Under the pieces are notes generated by a model. It ran no database searches and was not told the DNA's origin. It saw only the letters and a program-made list of their open reading frames with translations. Below, one piece after another: positions 32,970 through 46,629 of a stretch of DNA of 64,000 bases. Source of the stretch: Petrosia ficiformis. Lineage: Eukaryota; Porifera; Demospongiae; Haplosclerida; Petrosiidae. The DNA lies in assembly GCA_947044365.1 (NCBI GenBank), contig OX345636.1:52074746-52138745 (forward strand), in the 5' to 3' direction. Numbering within the stretch: position 1 is the first letter of the stretch; every line of letters begins with the position of its first letter. The translations under genes were made by a program, and so were the position numbers.

Positions 32970-35746
32970 TCACCGCAATCGCTTTACCACTGTACCAACA
33001 CCAGTACCCACTCCAGCACCAATAGTAGACAAGACTGCACTTCCTGTAACACCAAGTCCTGCTGCTCCAACTGACTGTAACGTTGCCACCAATCCTCCAG
33101 CACCTAATGTGGACATCATTGAGGCAGCCCATGATCCAGCTATGATACCACCAGCACCAAAACCAATAGCAGATACTACAACTGGTGCTGCAACAACTGC
33201 AGTAACTCCTCCAACTACAGCACATATTCCTGGTAAAACTAAAGTATGAATGTATACTTCATTTTCATGTAAATTGTGATTTACCATCACCACAAAGATA
33301 CAATTCATCACATAAAGTTTGGATCAACTACTCACCATTAACATTTACACAGTATGTTCATTTGTATCATTGTAATATATAGGAAGAGTAATCATAACTA
33401 CAGAATTACATGTATATCTCCTTACTGTACAAAATGGCTGGATATCAAGTGTCTATATCACTATGCAACAAGTTGTACCTTTTCATGTGGACAAACATAC
33501 AGTCACATAATTATAATGTGCATTACCATTTATCTTTTTTTCCTGCTGGTTTGTTGGAACAGTGTGTTTTTCTTGACCTACATGTACAACTTGAGCCTGA
33601 AATTTAGACATTATAATTTCACCATTATTATGTAGTATACAATTTAATATATCTCGATATGGTAAAACTTCAAAGTAACCATAGGTTCTATAAATCAAAT
33701 ATAAAACCTGCCGTTGACCATAGCAACACAAACTACATGCATTACTTCCAACACTCCCCTGGTCCAAACTCAAGATGGTTATCAGAGTTACAATAATATC
33801 CTCCTGAGATTAAATCAATGTGGATTTGGTTTCCTGTTAGGTAATATCTACAAGTGCTAGTCTCTTTTCTTTTTCATCTATACATATATTGACTAGTATA
33901 AATTGTACATAATTATATAATTAATATTCAATTAACTGTTGAGTACACATTGTATATACATTGTATTACACATTTGTGTTATCTGTTATTTATTATCTGC
34001 ACTGCAAAAAAATAATGGGTTATTTTAACCCTCGTTTGGTTACATGAGTTTTCTGAGACTGTATAAATCAATGCTGATTTCTTTTCTTAAAATTAAACAA
34101 ACCACTTCCATATAACTCTACATAAGTATAGTTCTTTGTATTTTGCTTTATAGCAGTGTCAGTGGTTATATGGAAGTGGTTTGTTTAATTTTGGTTCCTA
34201 TGTTAGCCTCCCAACCTTGTTTGCATGCTTTTGACGTCCCTACATCTTCTTTCATTTTTATTGAAAATGTTTTATTATTCTTGTTTCTATTGAATATTTT
34301 TGTAGATTGCAGAAATGTAAGTTGGTGTAAGTTATATATCATATGAAATCATAAACCATAAATGCATTAAAATTGGTTCATCAATGAAGGTCAGTCTTTT
34401 GTATATATCAATTATTTATGAATTTATTATCATTCTCTTTCATTTACAGATGATGTCTAATTTTTATTTCACTTACAGCACTGTCCTACAAGAAGTAGTG
34501 TCAGTCACTGTGTCAACCATTCAGTATTCCAATGGTATATATAATATTATTATACAATGGCTAATATGATGAAGATTTTGCCACTCACCAGTTCTCTACC
34601 TTAACGATAATCTTTGGCCATCTAGAAGGTGTTGGTAGTTATAAAAACACTAGATATGAATAGGTTTGTGTGTATTAAAACTTATTTGCATAATTATATT
34701 ACCAGAGATTTCAGCTCATCACTTGCAATTGAAATGTATAGGCAGCGATTGCAGAATATAATATATCATTGTCCTTTTCAAGGCAGATTCTAGGTGCCGA
34801 TACACATTATTACAGATATTATTAATATTAATATTGTATTGAAACCAATTACCCATTAATTTCACACATATACAATTGTTTTGCCTTTCCAGAAATGTAT
34901 TTGTAACAATGTTGAACTATTGTTTGTGTAGTATAATTGTCTCTCTATTGTTATCATGTTTTAATTACATGTCTAGTACATGTTAATGTTATTGTTCTAT
35001 AGCACTAATTTATGTTTTGTGTACTTCTATAAATACCTTGAACTTAATCATTTATAAGAGGGGTTTTATTGATTACTGCTATTCACTGTTAGTGACTTTT
35101 ATTACATATTCAATTGTTCATTATAACATGCTATAACAGATTTATAATCACCTTGCCCTTGGTTAATATAAATCTGATATAGCACTTATAGGTGTGTTGT
35201 AACAATACTTTCGCACACAAGAGCTGAGGAATTTCATTAGTACTGATTGCTTATGATGCAATATTGATGTGATTCTGAAGTTTGCTGGTGAGTGGCAAAG
35301 ATATACCGCCGGTTTATTTTAGAATAATAGTAAAAAAAACTAGAGCCTATGTACTTTTTAACAGTTGTTGAATCATGAAAATTAGTTGTAGTTTGAGCAA
35401 GAATGAAATGATGGCAGAGTTAGTTGTTCAAACAACGTTATAAAACCTTTAGTAAAAGTACTGCAGCTGTAACATGCATAATCTCATTTAATTTTAATTC
35501 ACTCACCTGTGCTGGGGACACAATAGCCTTCAACCTATCCTTGTCGTACACTTCATCGTCATCATTTAAATCCTCATCACAACCCCATTCGGCGTCATAT
35601 CGTTGAAAGGTAACATTGATTTGGTCAGTGAATTTCAAAAGAAATTTTGCTCGTAAAATGGCAACATCTCCTTCTGGATTGTCTACAGCAATTTTGAAAA
35701 CCACATTGTGTGCTAAATAGGATATAAATACAGTTTTCTTGCTCAT
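32970..35746 (-). CDS. N-terminal module fused to ISG12/IFI27-family domain, three exons
   Basis: Exons are 35746-35507 (80 codons, starts MSKK), 33596-33527 (70 bases) and 33238-32970. They total 579 bases (192 residues), and every junction is GT..AG in the correct phase. Exons 1 and 2 are near-identical to those of the caspase gene. Exon 3 encodes an ISG12 (IFI6/IFI27) domain: a Gly/Ala/Val-rich double membrane segment with GSWAASMMST and LQSVGAAGLGV. ISG12 proteins of vertebrates act at mitochondrial or nuclear membranes and modulate apoptosis. The N-terminal module has alternating strands and an acidic DLNDDDEVY followed by KDRLKAIV, suggestive of a ubiquitin-like or PB1/CIDE-N-like fold (inference). 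The intron between exons 1 and 2 carries a MITE. Transcript confirmation is lacking. Confidence 0.75.
34008..34270. mobile_element. MITE related to the 1243-1535 element
   Basis: Its inner arms read AAACCACTTCCATATAAC and GTTATATGGAAGTGGTTTG. The right terminus CCCTACATCTTCTTTCATTT matches the 1.2 kb element. It sits in intron 1 of the N-module/ISG12 gene and is absent from the paralogous caspase intron, so it inserted after the duplication. Confidence 0.6.
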
Positions 35747-35829
35747 CTTGGCCCGAGGTGGCTGGCTACTCACGATAACTTCCATTGAATGTGGATGGAC
35801 GTACCTATTGAGCATGAGGTATTGCGTGA

Positions 35830-36880
35830 GGGGGCGTGTCCACAGAAACGGTCGCTAGGGTTATCATCCATGTTGTTTGTGGTACATTAGCATAGATTAT
35901 ATACCGTATACTTGGTCCGTTCACATGCTAACGTACTGTCTCTATTGGCGCTTTCTTGTAAACATGATGGCCATGTATACACTGTATTGAAAATGCGTAT
36001 ACGTACACGTACGTGTTCCATAAACCCCACCCACAGTAAACTTTTAATAATAAACCGTTAAAATTAACTCCGTAAACTTTTAATTTTCCCCGTTTCTAGG
36101 CGAAACCGCCAATGTTTCCGGCTATATATACGGTAGTAATTACTCTACCGTCTAGTATACCGTATTACATGAGCATGTTTATGCAGTCACAGATTGTGTA
36201 CTATATATTGTTTTCTTATCTCCCTATCTGGATCTCATGTGTTTCTTGAGCATTTTTACCAAGAAATTAAATAAGTATGAAACTGATTACAATACAAACA
36301 AGATAATTCTCCTTTGGTGTATCATATACAAGTAAAGTAAGATGAAGTCAGGGCAAATGGTTAATAACCTAGGTTGATTTTCAAATTGGATATGGCATGT
36401 GATTTTCCTTTATTTGAATAATGTATATGTTTTATAAAGTATCCTAATGATGGAAAAATTGTACAAACAACATCTACATATCAGTACTAGTTTAGTTATG
36501 TGACTAACCATGTTGCCAATCAGTCATTAAAAGTTCAGGATAAGGGAATTGGAGTGATCATGAAACTCATACAGATAATGTAGAACAGCTTACTACAACA
36601 TAGAAACTTCTTCAAATTATTTACAAGCACAAGTGGTTAATTGTCTCATGACAAATACATGCTGTTATAATGGCAACATTCAATAAGCTTATAAATTCTG
36701 CTTTGTTATATATGTGGTGGTTGTGACTCATCACATATTACCGTATAGGACTAACTGAACTCTTTCAATCTGTAGATTAGTATAAAATGTCCTATAAAAA
36801 TACAAAGGAATGGCTATAAAACTATAACTGGGATAATGCTCCACCAAATTCTGCTACAGGCCAATAAGAGGTAGCATCCA
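35830..36880. other. Upstream region of the N-module/ISG12 gene
   Basis: It includes palindromic CGTATACGTACACGTACG near 35996, which may be regulatory. Otherwise nothing was recognised. Confidence 0.3.
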
Positions 36881-36883
36881 ATT

Positions 36884-37534
36884 CAGTGGCAGATCCAGGG
36901 GGGGGGTTGAGGGGGTTACAACCCCCCCTTTTGGCTCCAGCTCTGAACAAAATTTATGAAAACTATATAAGAAGTATGCATAGATCAAAGGAAAATGTTG
37001 TAGAAAGGTGGAATGTTCTTTGGTGTGGGAAGAAACAAGAACTTGATTCTGGTGAATCTGGTCATTCTGATACTTCTCTACCAGATAATTTACTCCAAGC
37101 TCTTGGCACCTGTGATAAGGATTCCTTTCCAAATATTCACTGCCTATTAGTAATTGCATGTACTCTGCCTATTTCTAGTGCTGAGGCTGAAAAGTCATTT
37201 TCTCTTCTAAGGAGAGTTAAAACTTATATGAGATCTACTATGAGCGAGGAGTGTTTGTCGGATCTTTCTGTTATTGCCATGCATTATGGTGAATGGGTAT
37301 AGGCAGATGAAGTTTGTCAAGCATTTGTTCAAGCACATCCAAGAAGACTTTTTGACTCTTCATTGTTTCAATAATAATTTCAATTCATAACCAAATTAAA
37401 ATGCCATACCCATGATAATATACATATATATATGTATGTTATCATGGGTATGGCTTGTGACACTGCATGTGTATGTAAGCATTAAACGTAGAACTACAAA
37501 ACAACCCTATTAAATATTTCTGGATCTGCCCCTG
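36884..37534 (+). mobile_element. Short hAT derivative carrying the transposase dimerisation domain
   Basis: The ends CAGTGGCAGATCC and GGATCTGCCCCTG are inverted repeats with one mismatch. A plus frame from the left tip to 37302 contains the hAT C-terminal domain (LPISSAEAEKSFSLLRRVK, then MSEECLSDLSVIAMHYG). It has no ATG in a sensible place and starts inside the terminal repeat. So this is an internal-deletion derivative, not a gene. No clean 8 bp flanking duplication was found. Confidence 0.75.
37403..37454. repeat. 52 bp near-perfect hairpin
   Basis: GCCATACCCATGATAA at the left is mirrored by TTATCATGGGTATGGC at the right, with an ATACATATATATATGTATG-like centre. It lies inside the hAT derivative. 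Confidence 0.7.
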
Positions 37535-37539
37535 CAATT

Positions 37540-39210
37540 GGAATGTGATTTGTCAGAATGTACAACTTCATGATGCAGCTAAGAAGTTGCAGTCCCTAAA
37601 TTATACAATTTTATCACTCCCCCCACCAGGGGGTGAAGACAACACATTTAAAATAGCATATACATACCACGACAGATGCATATTGTGTACCCTCCCCCAC
37701 CTCTGAAGTATTGGTTCTTTGAGGTTGCTTCTGGTGCCATCCGAGAGTTAAAAACATTATAGCTATTACCTAAACTACGAATATATTGCAACATCTATAT
37801 ATACACTACATACTTTTTGTTGATGGCTATAGTATTAAAAACATATGTTGTTCTCTCATATGAGGAGCTGTAGCAATTGAATTGTCTTCTGATTTTCACA
37901 TCAACATGGAATTGAGGTAACAATTAGAAATATTAATGTCAGAATTAAACTTGGCTATAAACATTAACTGCAGTGAAGATGAGATATCCAAGCAGTGATC
38001 ATTGAATGCACATAATTATGGAGAATTGTTCAGATTCACTGCAAAAATTATAGTGGGATATACTTGCAAAAAAGAGTGGATATTGTTTAATCACACATAT
38101 AGCACACAAGAATCAGTGTCACTTTTTCACCTCCTTTGGGTGTCAGTGTGATTAACCCACTCACTATAGCTAAGTGTGTTTTTCCCACTTCAATGTGTAT
38201 GATGTGAACTTTGTTAATGTCTTTCTTCAATAAAATAAAACTGGACAATTATTGTACAATACATGCATGTCATAATAATTGTACATAAACTAAAATTATA
38301 CAGTAACTGTGTATAGCAAATAATTATACATTCCATACATAAGTACTATGCCTATAATATTAATTTTGTATCTATGGAGAACATTGCATGTACATGTAGC
38401 TAGTCAGCTATTTACATGTTTGAGACATGTCAACAATGTTGATACCTTCTGGTCAGGTTTAACTGGTAGTTTATCCCATGCTATTATCTCTAAACACTGA
38501 TAAAACAGGAGCTGGAGAATCTAAATTACTAGCAACGTTTTCTACATCAACTGACGACTGTAAAAGAATCAGTTATTAATTATAGCCTGGGTACATGTAT
38601 GAGCCACTTACTGGTATAAGATTGACAATATTGTTTTTGTCAATTTTTTGTTTGCCATGTGGTGGAATCAAATGCAGTATTAGCTGAACTGCATATAATA
38701 TGGTTTTCACACCTCTATGTATTCAGATGGCAATGCACTTATAGTTACCCCGGTAGTAATAAGGTCGCACACCATGAGAAGCATCCTCCATTTCTGACAA
38801 AATGTTAACGTTGCTCAAATTTTTTTTTCGTTTTCCTGTTTTCACAATAAAATGATGGCAGTTATCCAACTTTCAAAATTTGTCAGTGAAGATTTTCAAA
38901 ACTTCTCATTGACCAAAATTCTACCAGCATCTTCCATCAGCTAAAAAGTGACATAAATAGCAATGTATTAATTTTGTGCACACGTTTTGTGTTATCTGAA
39001 TGTGATAGTACTATGTTTGACATCAATCAGAATGAAAACAATACATTACACCTCCATGTTACTTACTTAGTCAAAAATATGAAGTGCAGGAAATTCTTTC
39101 AAAATGTCAACTACATGTTTATTCGAATAAAATGGTTTTCTTTGACCTGCAAATGTAAGGTTAGATAACACTGCATGGTTCCCTTTGATTTTCTTGCACT
39201 CAGCCTTCAG
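37540..39210. other. Intergenic region downstream of MSH3
   Basis: AT-rich sequence with no supported exon, RNA or repeat boundary. Confidence 0.4.
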
Positions 39211-39215
39211 AGCAT

Positions 39216-42200
39216 TTATGTGAGTAAATATGACACCTGGTCTTCAGATGTGGATGAAGATTCAGTCTGTGCAGTGTTTGTTTTCGGCTTACAGTGAACC
39301 ATACTTCTTGGAGTTCTGTGGAAATCCTTGAATCTTTTAAATCTAAAAATTATTATTTCTTTTACGTCATTTTGAACTAATTTATCATTACTGTAAATGT
39401 TTCGTTTTGTTTTGTATGTTTTTTTGTGTATAATAGTTACAAAAAAAAAGTTTTAGAAAAACATTAGTTTCATATGTTGATATTATCAATTATTTTAACA
39501 ACAGTTTGTATATCATTGTCACTGATATTCATTAATTCATGAAAAGTACACTGTGATGAATTAGTACTATAAATAGAACAACATCAATCAATATTAGCTA
39601 TTTCTCATATACAATTGTAACTATACCTAGATAAAGATTGCCAAATTCCTAATTGAAGTTCTTTTGATTTATCCCTTGCTAGAGATAATATTTCCACAGG
39701 TATTCCAGCCAATGCTGCAACATTAAGTCCATAACTACCACTGGCTCTTCCCTGTACCATTTCATATAAAAACACAACTCTTTTGTAAACATCACCTGTC
39801 AATAACATATGCATGTAATTAAGGAGAGCATTATTATTTGATAAAATAATGAAGGATAAGTCTGGGGCACAATAAACAAATTCTCTGAAGGTACCAAAGA
39901 AGCTTGCCACACAGTAAAGGCATACTCAACATTAATGCATGTTCAATTGTTTATGCAATTGGGAAGTTTACAGTGTCTAATTATCTGTTAGCTCTGTGCT
40001 CTTCAAATATTTCATATTGCATTTTAATAAAGCTCATTAGTTACACAATAAAACAATCTTCGCATGAATCTGAAGTTGAAAGATACTATATAATTATAAC
40101 TAACTACAGTTTGTATCCTCGATGTATGACATATGAAAATTTCCAACATTTTCGGGATATTTGTATTCCAACTGAGATAAACATGGGTAATGTGTGACAA
40201 ACAATGTGAAGCATTGAACCTATTTCAAAACACAAAGAATAAAAGAAGTAATAATTTATTCATTACACAACTAAACTTGTTCAATGAAGTAGATAAGAGT
40301 AGCATAAGCTATTGCTGTACCATCATGAGTACTGGTTCCTCTACCCAGCTCATCAATGACTACTAGAGAATTTGAAGTGGCATTATGAATTATTTCAGAG
40401 GTTTCCTATTATGAAATTTAAGAGGAAAAAAAAAGGTATTTGATCACCTTCCTACTTACAGTGAGTTCTGTCATGTATGTACTACAACCTGACAAAATAT
40501 CATCAGAAGCACCCATTCTTGTGTAGATAGCATCCAATATACCACATTTTGCTGACTTAACAGGAACATATGAACCAACTTGTGCCATAATGCACAACAA
40601 AGCAACCTATAATTAATATCCACACAATTTTCTCATCATAAACTATATACTCATACCTGTCTAATGTATGAGCTTTTCCCTCCCATGTTAGGTCCTGTGA
40701 TAATCATTGTTCTTGTGCCTAAAGCCTAAAGAATAACGACAGGATTATGATGTGCATATAATAATGAAATTATTTCACACAGAAAGGTCTGTATCATTAG
40801 GCACATATTGTTCCTCATTCAATAACAAGTCCACAATGGGATTTCGACCTCCAGTAATCTGCAACACCTTTTCTTCAACTATAAAAGGACTGTCATACAA
40901 GTAAATTAAAAAAATAACAGTCAATAATGCTTCTACCAGTTATATCCAGGTAGTTTTGCTACTTGAGCTAATGATAAAAGACAGTCAGCTATAGCTAACA
41001 AATTCACAGCTTTTTTAAAAGGACTATATTGAACATTGAAATCTCTATTGGAACAATATCATAGTGAATTAATCTATTTAGTAATGTACACACATTCCTC
41101 ACTGAAGAAATACTTGCCAGGCATGTTCTGATTTAATCTTTAGTTGGTCTCTATGTTGAGCTAACTTTAGTAAACTCTCAGTAATATATGGTGGATGAAA
41201 ACGTGTCACAGTCTTTGTGCTTAAAATTTATTCACAAATGAAAAATATCATACCTACAAATGATTCTAACCTGTTGATTCTTGTCCATTCCTTTGGAACT
41301 TTATTCAAACTTGTATTCTTAACTTCAACTAGATACTGGAACACTAATGAAACATGTGACTGTCATGTGATACATATAGTACTTTGATTCCTGAGATAGT
41401 TACATAATCATTAAAGTTTAAAATTAATTTCTTGATTGTTTTCTTATATTTCTGGAGTCCCTCTTCAATCATTTTAATTATCTAATTCATAAAATACATT
41501 TATGAAAATAACACCAATAATATCCACATACCTCCTTTTCTTCAATAATTTCAGGACACATGTCTTGATTAGTAAACAAGTTCTCATAACAAGATTGCCT
41601 GTAGTAGTATTATAGTGACTTAAATAATAGTGGAGGATAACTAACTTAGCTGCTTCTTCATCAATAGCTATTAGAAACTGATCAACTGAACTAAGACAAG
41701 ATGGTGTCTAATCAAGTAAAGAAAAGTACAATCAGTATAATACTATCACTAAACATACAATAATATCTATATAAACTGCCATTGTATAAAACACAGCAAA
41801 GTAAGAAAGGTACCAACAAGTGATTTTAGGAATGTTTCCAATTTGCAAATGCATGTAACAATCAGTGAACTATATGCATTTACAGGTGATTCTTCTGATA
41901 TTACCTCACTGAAGATCTTTAGAAGGAGAGATGAATCAATCTCTTTTGCTGCCATATCAACAACAGAAGATAACTGGTGCTCAATACTCTGAAGAGCTTT
42001 GATCAACAAAACAAAAGATGGTGGCTTGCACTATTTAGATGAAGAATACAATAATATGTATGATTTCAGCTAGGAGGGCACAAGAAACTACTATATACAT
42101 CAAATATACAATTCTGTATATACATATATACTTTGTATTGGTAGCAGGCACAAAGTAGTTTTTCAAGATCGGGCAATTTACTTAATAGAGAAGAAAGAAC

Positions 42201-45200
42201 AGACACAGAGTCATAACTGTCATTCAGTAGTTGACACACTGCTTCTTGCCTCTCCTTTATTTTTCTATATTTCAAATACTGTGATCATAATACAAAGCTA
42301 AATTTAATGCATACTTGATGTCTGTGAGTGGATGTGATAACCACTGCTTTAATAGCCTGTGACCAAATTGAGTAGAAGTGTGATTCAATACCCAAAATAG
42401 ACTGCCCCTATCAGATCTATTTGTCTATCAAGATTAGAATAATATGATCATAACACACATAATTATACTAACAATACTTTATTTGACTATTTTTTGATGC
42501 TCATAGTAATACTGTACTAAAACATGAAATTCCTACAGTTAACTGAGCAGGTAAGGGTGACACATAACACTTAGATACAACTGAAGATTATATGAATATT
42601 AAACATACTAACTGCGTACCTGGTTTTGAAATATTTCTAGATTGTACAGGGTATGACTACCCATATGCAGATATAAACCACCAGATGAAAATGGACGCAT
42701 ATTCCTGCATTAGAAATGAAAATATTTTGCCAAGGAAATGTATTTTACAGTAACTTACTCTGTAAGTGAAAATACATTTTGCAATTTAAACTGAGTAAGG
42801 TGTTTAATGAGGCCCGATAAACATGATATGACCAGAGATGGCAGTTCCAAGATACTCTGTAAAATTTCTATAAAACAGGTTGAAGCAGTTAGGGAGCTAG
42901 TGAATCAGTATTTATCTTACTACTGTTAAATGCTGTATTTTCCTTGTCTTGTGTGTAAAAGTTAGAAACTATCTGAATAGCATTAGTAGATTTACACCAG
43001 TCCTGTGGTAACTCTTCTAGTCGCACAACACTATCACTGGATAGTTGGAATTCATTAGTAAACAGTGACAATTAACTAGCTTGTTTATAAACATATACTA
43101 TGAGTTCAAATTGCTACAGATCAAGTATTGACATGGAAAATAATTACAACTTCATAATTATACAGACAAATAACTTTGCATGCAATGATGTAAATTTATA
43201 CACTTGTACATATGATGTCAGAAGTGAGTATTCTGAGATGTGGAAGTATACAACATCCATCATGAGCCTATAACAACAATAGAAGGTTTGCTACAAATAC
43301 AATTACATGTACAATCCTTTGAATTCTACCTTACAATTAGTACACATAATTTCACCAAATGATAGACTAAATGCAGTGATTACAATTCCTGGAGTACAAT
43401 CATTTTGTGGCTGACCTTTGTTTTTTCCAGTTAACCAAGTATTCATTAATGAATTTTATTACTCCTGATGAGTGAACTATCTCTGCAGGGTTGATATGCG
43501 ACAGCCTCATTTCGAGTTGTGAAAGAGAAGTTATAGAATCAGTAAACTCATCATATATCATATTCCCAACAAGAGGTTGGACAGCCTGAGAGAAATGTAA
43601 AGCAGTATTATGCTTAGTACTATGTTAGTAGTAACTTCATGATTTACTCACCCACAAAGCAAACAGCAAAGATGCATATAATTATGATAATAATTATAAG
43701 AACTACCGTCAGCAAATAATACACTATAAACACACATGCATTATGAATAAGAATAAGCAATCTAGTCATTAACACTTGTATAATCATTGTTATAAATTCA
43801 AATGAAGAATTTATCTACTTCTAGAATTGGTATGTATATCTTGCTTGAACTGTTCTCAACTGAAGTAAACTTGTACAAAGGTACTTGGTTTCGAAATTTT
43901 TGAACAAATTACATCCTGTGATTATTAAATGCAATATATTATTAGTTAACTACACTGAGAAAACTATTACAATTGTATGGAATAAAATACACGATAATAC
44001 TGCACTCCAAGGAGCATTATCAAGTTTAATTTTAAATTCATATAGACATTTAAACAGTGCTCACTAATATCCCTATAGTAACAGATTTCTTGTCTTTGCA
44101 TTCAGAAGAACACACACACATCATATACAGATTGTCTTCTTCTTCCACACCATGTTCAACAGCAACAGAACTATGTATTTCAATAAGTCAAGGACAATCT
44201 CATCATTAATTGAATAATGATTAATATTTCATGTGACTATTGTTGTTTGGATATGAACTTGAAATGTAGTTTTGGTATACAAAGCCGACAACTCTCTAGA
44301 GAAAGGACCAGACTTTTTATCGCTAGTTGCTTTCAGTGCTGCCGTTTCGGTTTGGTTAACCACACCTACTTTATATCCTGTTGCAACAAGCCTGTAATAC
44401 AAGAAATTTTGACAAAAATTGTTCATGAAGATGGCAATACTTAGTTGTTCACTATCTACGGGAGTGACTCGACTACAGGGCGGGAAATAAGCCTACAACA
44501 TCTGGTGAGCAATTCCGTCACCAGTGCTCACCACATCACAACTAGCATGCATTGTCATGTCAAAATCTGCTGCTCCTTAAGGTAATTTTGGTGCTCAAAT
44601 GAGCACTAGAGCACTGTTATTTCCCACTCTGCTCTACTATTGGTCTTAATAACGAAATATTTACATGATAACGAATTGCTTTAGAATCCATTAACATCAC
44701 ACATTTGAGGATTTTACTAAATAATATGGAATAATAATAAACTCCAAAATTATATTCCTAACCTTTGTACATGAACAAGTAGACGATGAACTGGAATACT
44801 TGCTGTTAGAAAATTATGGTCCATATGATAAACAATGTTCAGAACTTTAGCAGCAATCTGAGATTAGAAGATTATAGATGTCAAAATACACAAATTATTA
44901 AGCTCAAGACATAATGATAGGGTTGCTTTTTCACAATAATACCCTACTGGTCGGGGTTAATTAATGGCAAAGGAAGACATGAAAACGTTGCCTATGTTCA
45001 ATCTCATCTTAGTATCTTCATAGTCTCACCTGATAAGCAAATCGATTTAGAATAATAGGGGCTCAGGCTGTAGATGCTTTTCTGGTTTCAATTGCTGAAC
45101 ACAAACTTAAAGTTGCTGCTGTCGATATTACTAAAATTAAAGTAAACTACTGTCATCTGGCTGGTCTCACTACTTGACCCATGCTAAATCACCTTTAGCA

Positions 45201-46580
45201 TGGGAACGTGGCATTCAGATCAGGGCATTGGAATTGAAGCCATGATGTGGAATGTTTCAATTCAGAATCATGTTACAAATGCTTCAATTCAAACATTATT
45301 CCTCAAATATAGTATCCAACATATATATTTAAATTTGGAGTAATGGCTTAAAGAGCTTACTGCTTTCTTGCAGTGCATATAGAATTTGTTTTCAATGACA
45401 CTAATCTACTTTCAGATGTAGTTTGGATTACAATGCACAAGTTTAATGCATTTTTATGAAACTTAAGCTGTCCTACAAACTATCATAGATCCATTAATGA
45501 ATATTGTAGCCAGATTTTAAATATCTATAATGAAAAACTGCCATCATTTTTGGGTTAATTATTTACGATTAAATATCAATAAATTTACTTTTGCATCTTC
45601 TCCAAAGAAACGATACCTGTAACCACATTCCACAAGTAATACTGCATCTTTGTACTGAGACCTTATAGAAATGTACTGTTGCTCTAATGGTGTATATTGA
45701 ATCTTTTGACAAGATGACGGGGAAAGATTGGTTGAATGTTTCTTTTGTACTTTCTGTGAAACAACATGATTATCAGTCTCTTGAGTTTTGGAACTGGGGT
45801 CATCGGAAGAGGCTGTTTGAGATGTGTTTTGAACAATAGTGTGGGAAAGTGTCCCAGAGAAATCCATATCTTCTTCATTAGAACATGAATCTGATTTAGG
45901 TGATAAATACATTTATTAGCGTGTGAAAGTAGTTGTCTTAGAGGCTGTTCATAATTTAAATTAGTAATTGTTAACATCATTGTGACATTCGGGTAGTTAG
46001 TTAAATTTCATAACATTTCACATCAGTGTGGCAAGAAAAAAACACACTAGCAAACTTCAGTCTGCAGTAAGGATAGAAGTTTCTGCATTTTTGATGTCTT
46101 TTATAATAAAAAGAATATTTGTATGTGTTGTTTTGATACATACATTTCAAAAACATTCTTGTTATTTTCTCAATGGTAAGGTTTTATGTATACATGTGTG
46201 TGTGTTAAAGGGTGGGAGGGGTTGTTGAATTTAATGTCATAATGACATCAAGAATTCATTTGGCCCCTTACCTGTACCTGCAGTTGACAAAACAGGTGAC
46301 AATCTGGCAAATTTTCTGAGTTTTCCCGCCAGAGTAGAAGCTACAGGTATTCAAGATATAAGTTAGTAATCTTGTTATCAATCATCTTGTAAAACAACTA
46401 CAACCTTGTTTATTGTATTTTGGTTTCTTTGGGGAAGTCTCTACTTCATTGTCTTCATCATGCTCTCTTCTCTTTTGGCTGGAACCCTACGTAAATAATA
46501 ACCTTGTGTATAATTATAGCTTCAGATTTTGTCCATACCTGACCATGAGTTCCAAAATATCTTCTGAGGTTTTGCTGCAT
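39216..46580 (-). CDS. MSH3: DNA mismatch repair protein MSH3
   Basis: This is a many-exon gene. Start exon 46580-46539 encodes [14 protein letters not shown], containing a PCNA-binding box (QxxLxxYF). Exons 46486-46405 and 46340-46272 follow, the first with a basic KKPKYNK stretch. Exon 45890-45589 ends with the MSH3-type mismatch-binding start ([30 protein letters not shown]). Later exons near 44.85 and 44.4 kb carry [14 protein letters not shown] and [16 protein letters not shown]. Core and lever exons lie at 43.6-41.8 kb. The ATPase has Walker A ([13 protein letters not shown], near 40.7 kb), [20 protein letters not shown] (near 40.35 kb) and FVTHYP (near 40.19 kb). The last exons carry [13 protein letters not shown] and, in phase, 39344-39216. 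MSH3 pairs with MSH2 to recognise insertion/deletion loops. Middle exon borders were not all fixed. Confidence 0.9.
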
Positions 46581-46629
46581 GCTCAGAGACGTTCTGGGAA
46601 TAACAAGATTGCGGGGTCACCCAGTGGTT

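Noticed and set aside
32896..33249. Other-frame ORFs over the ISG12 exon
   Set aside because: They are shadows; the ISG12 frame alone has domain motifs and correct splice phase.
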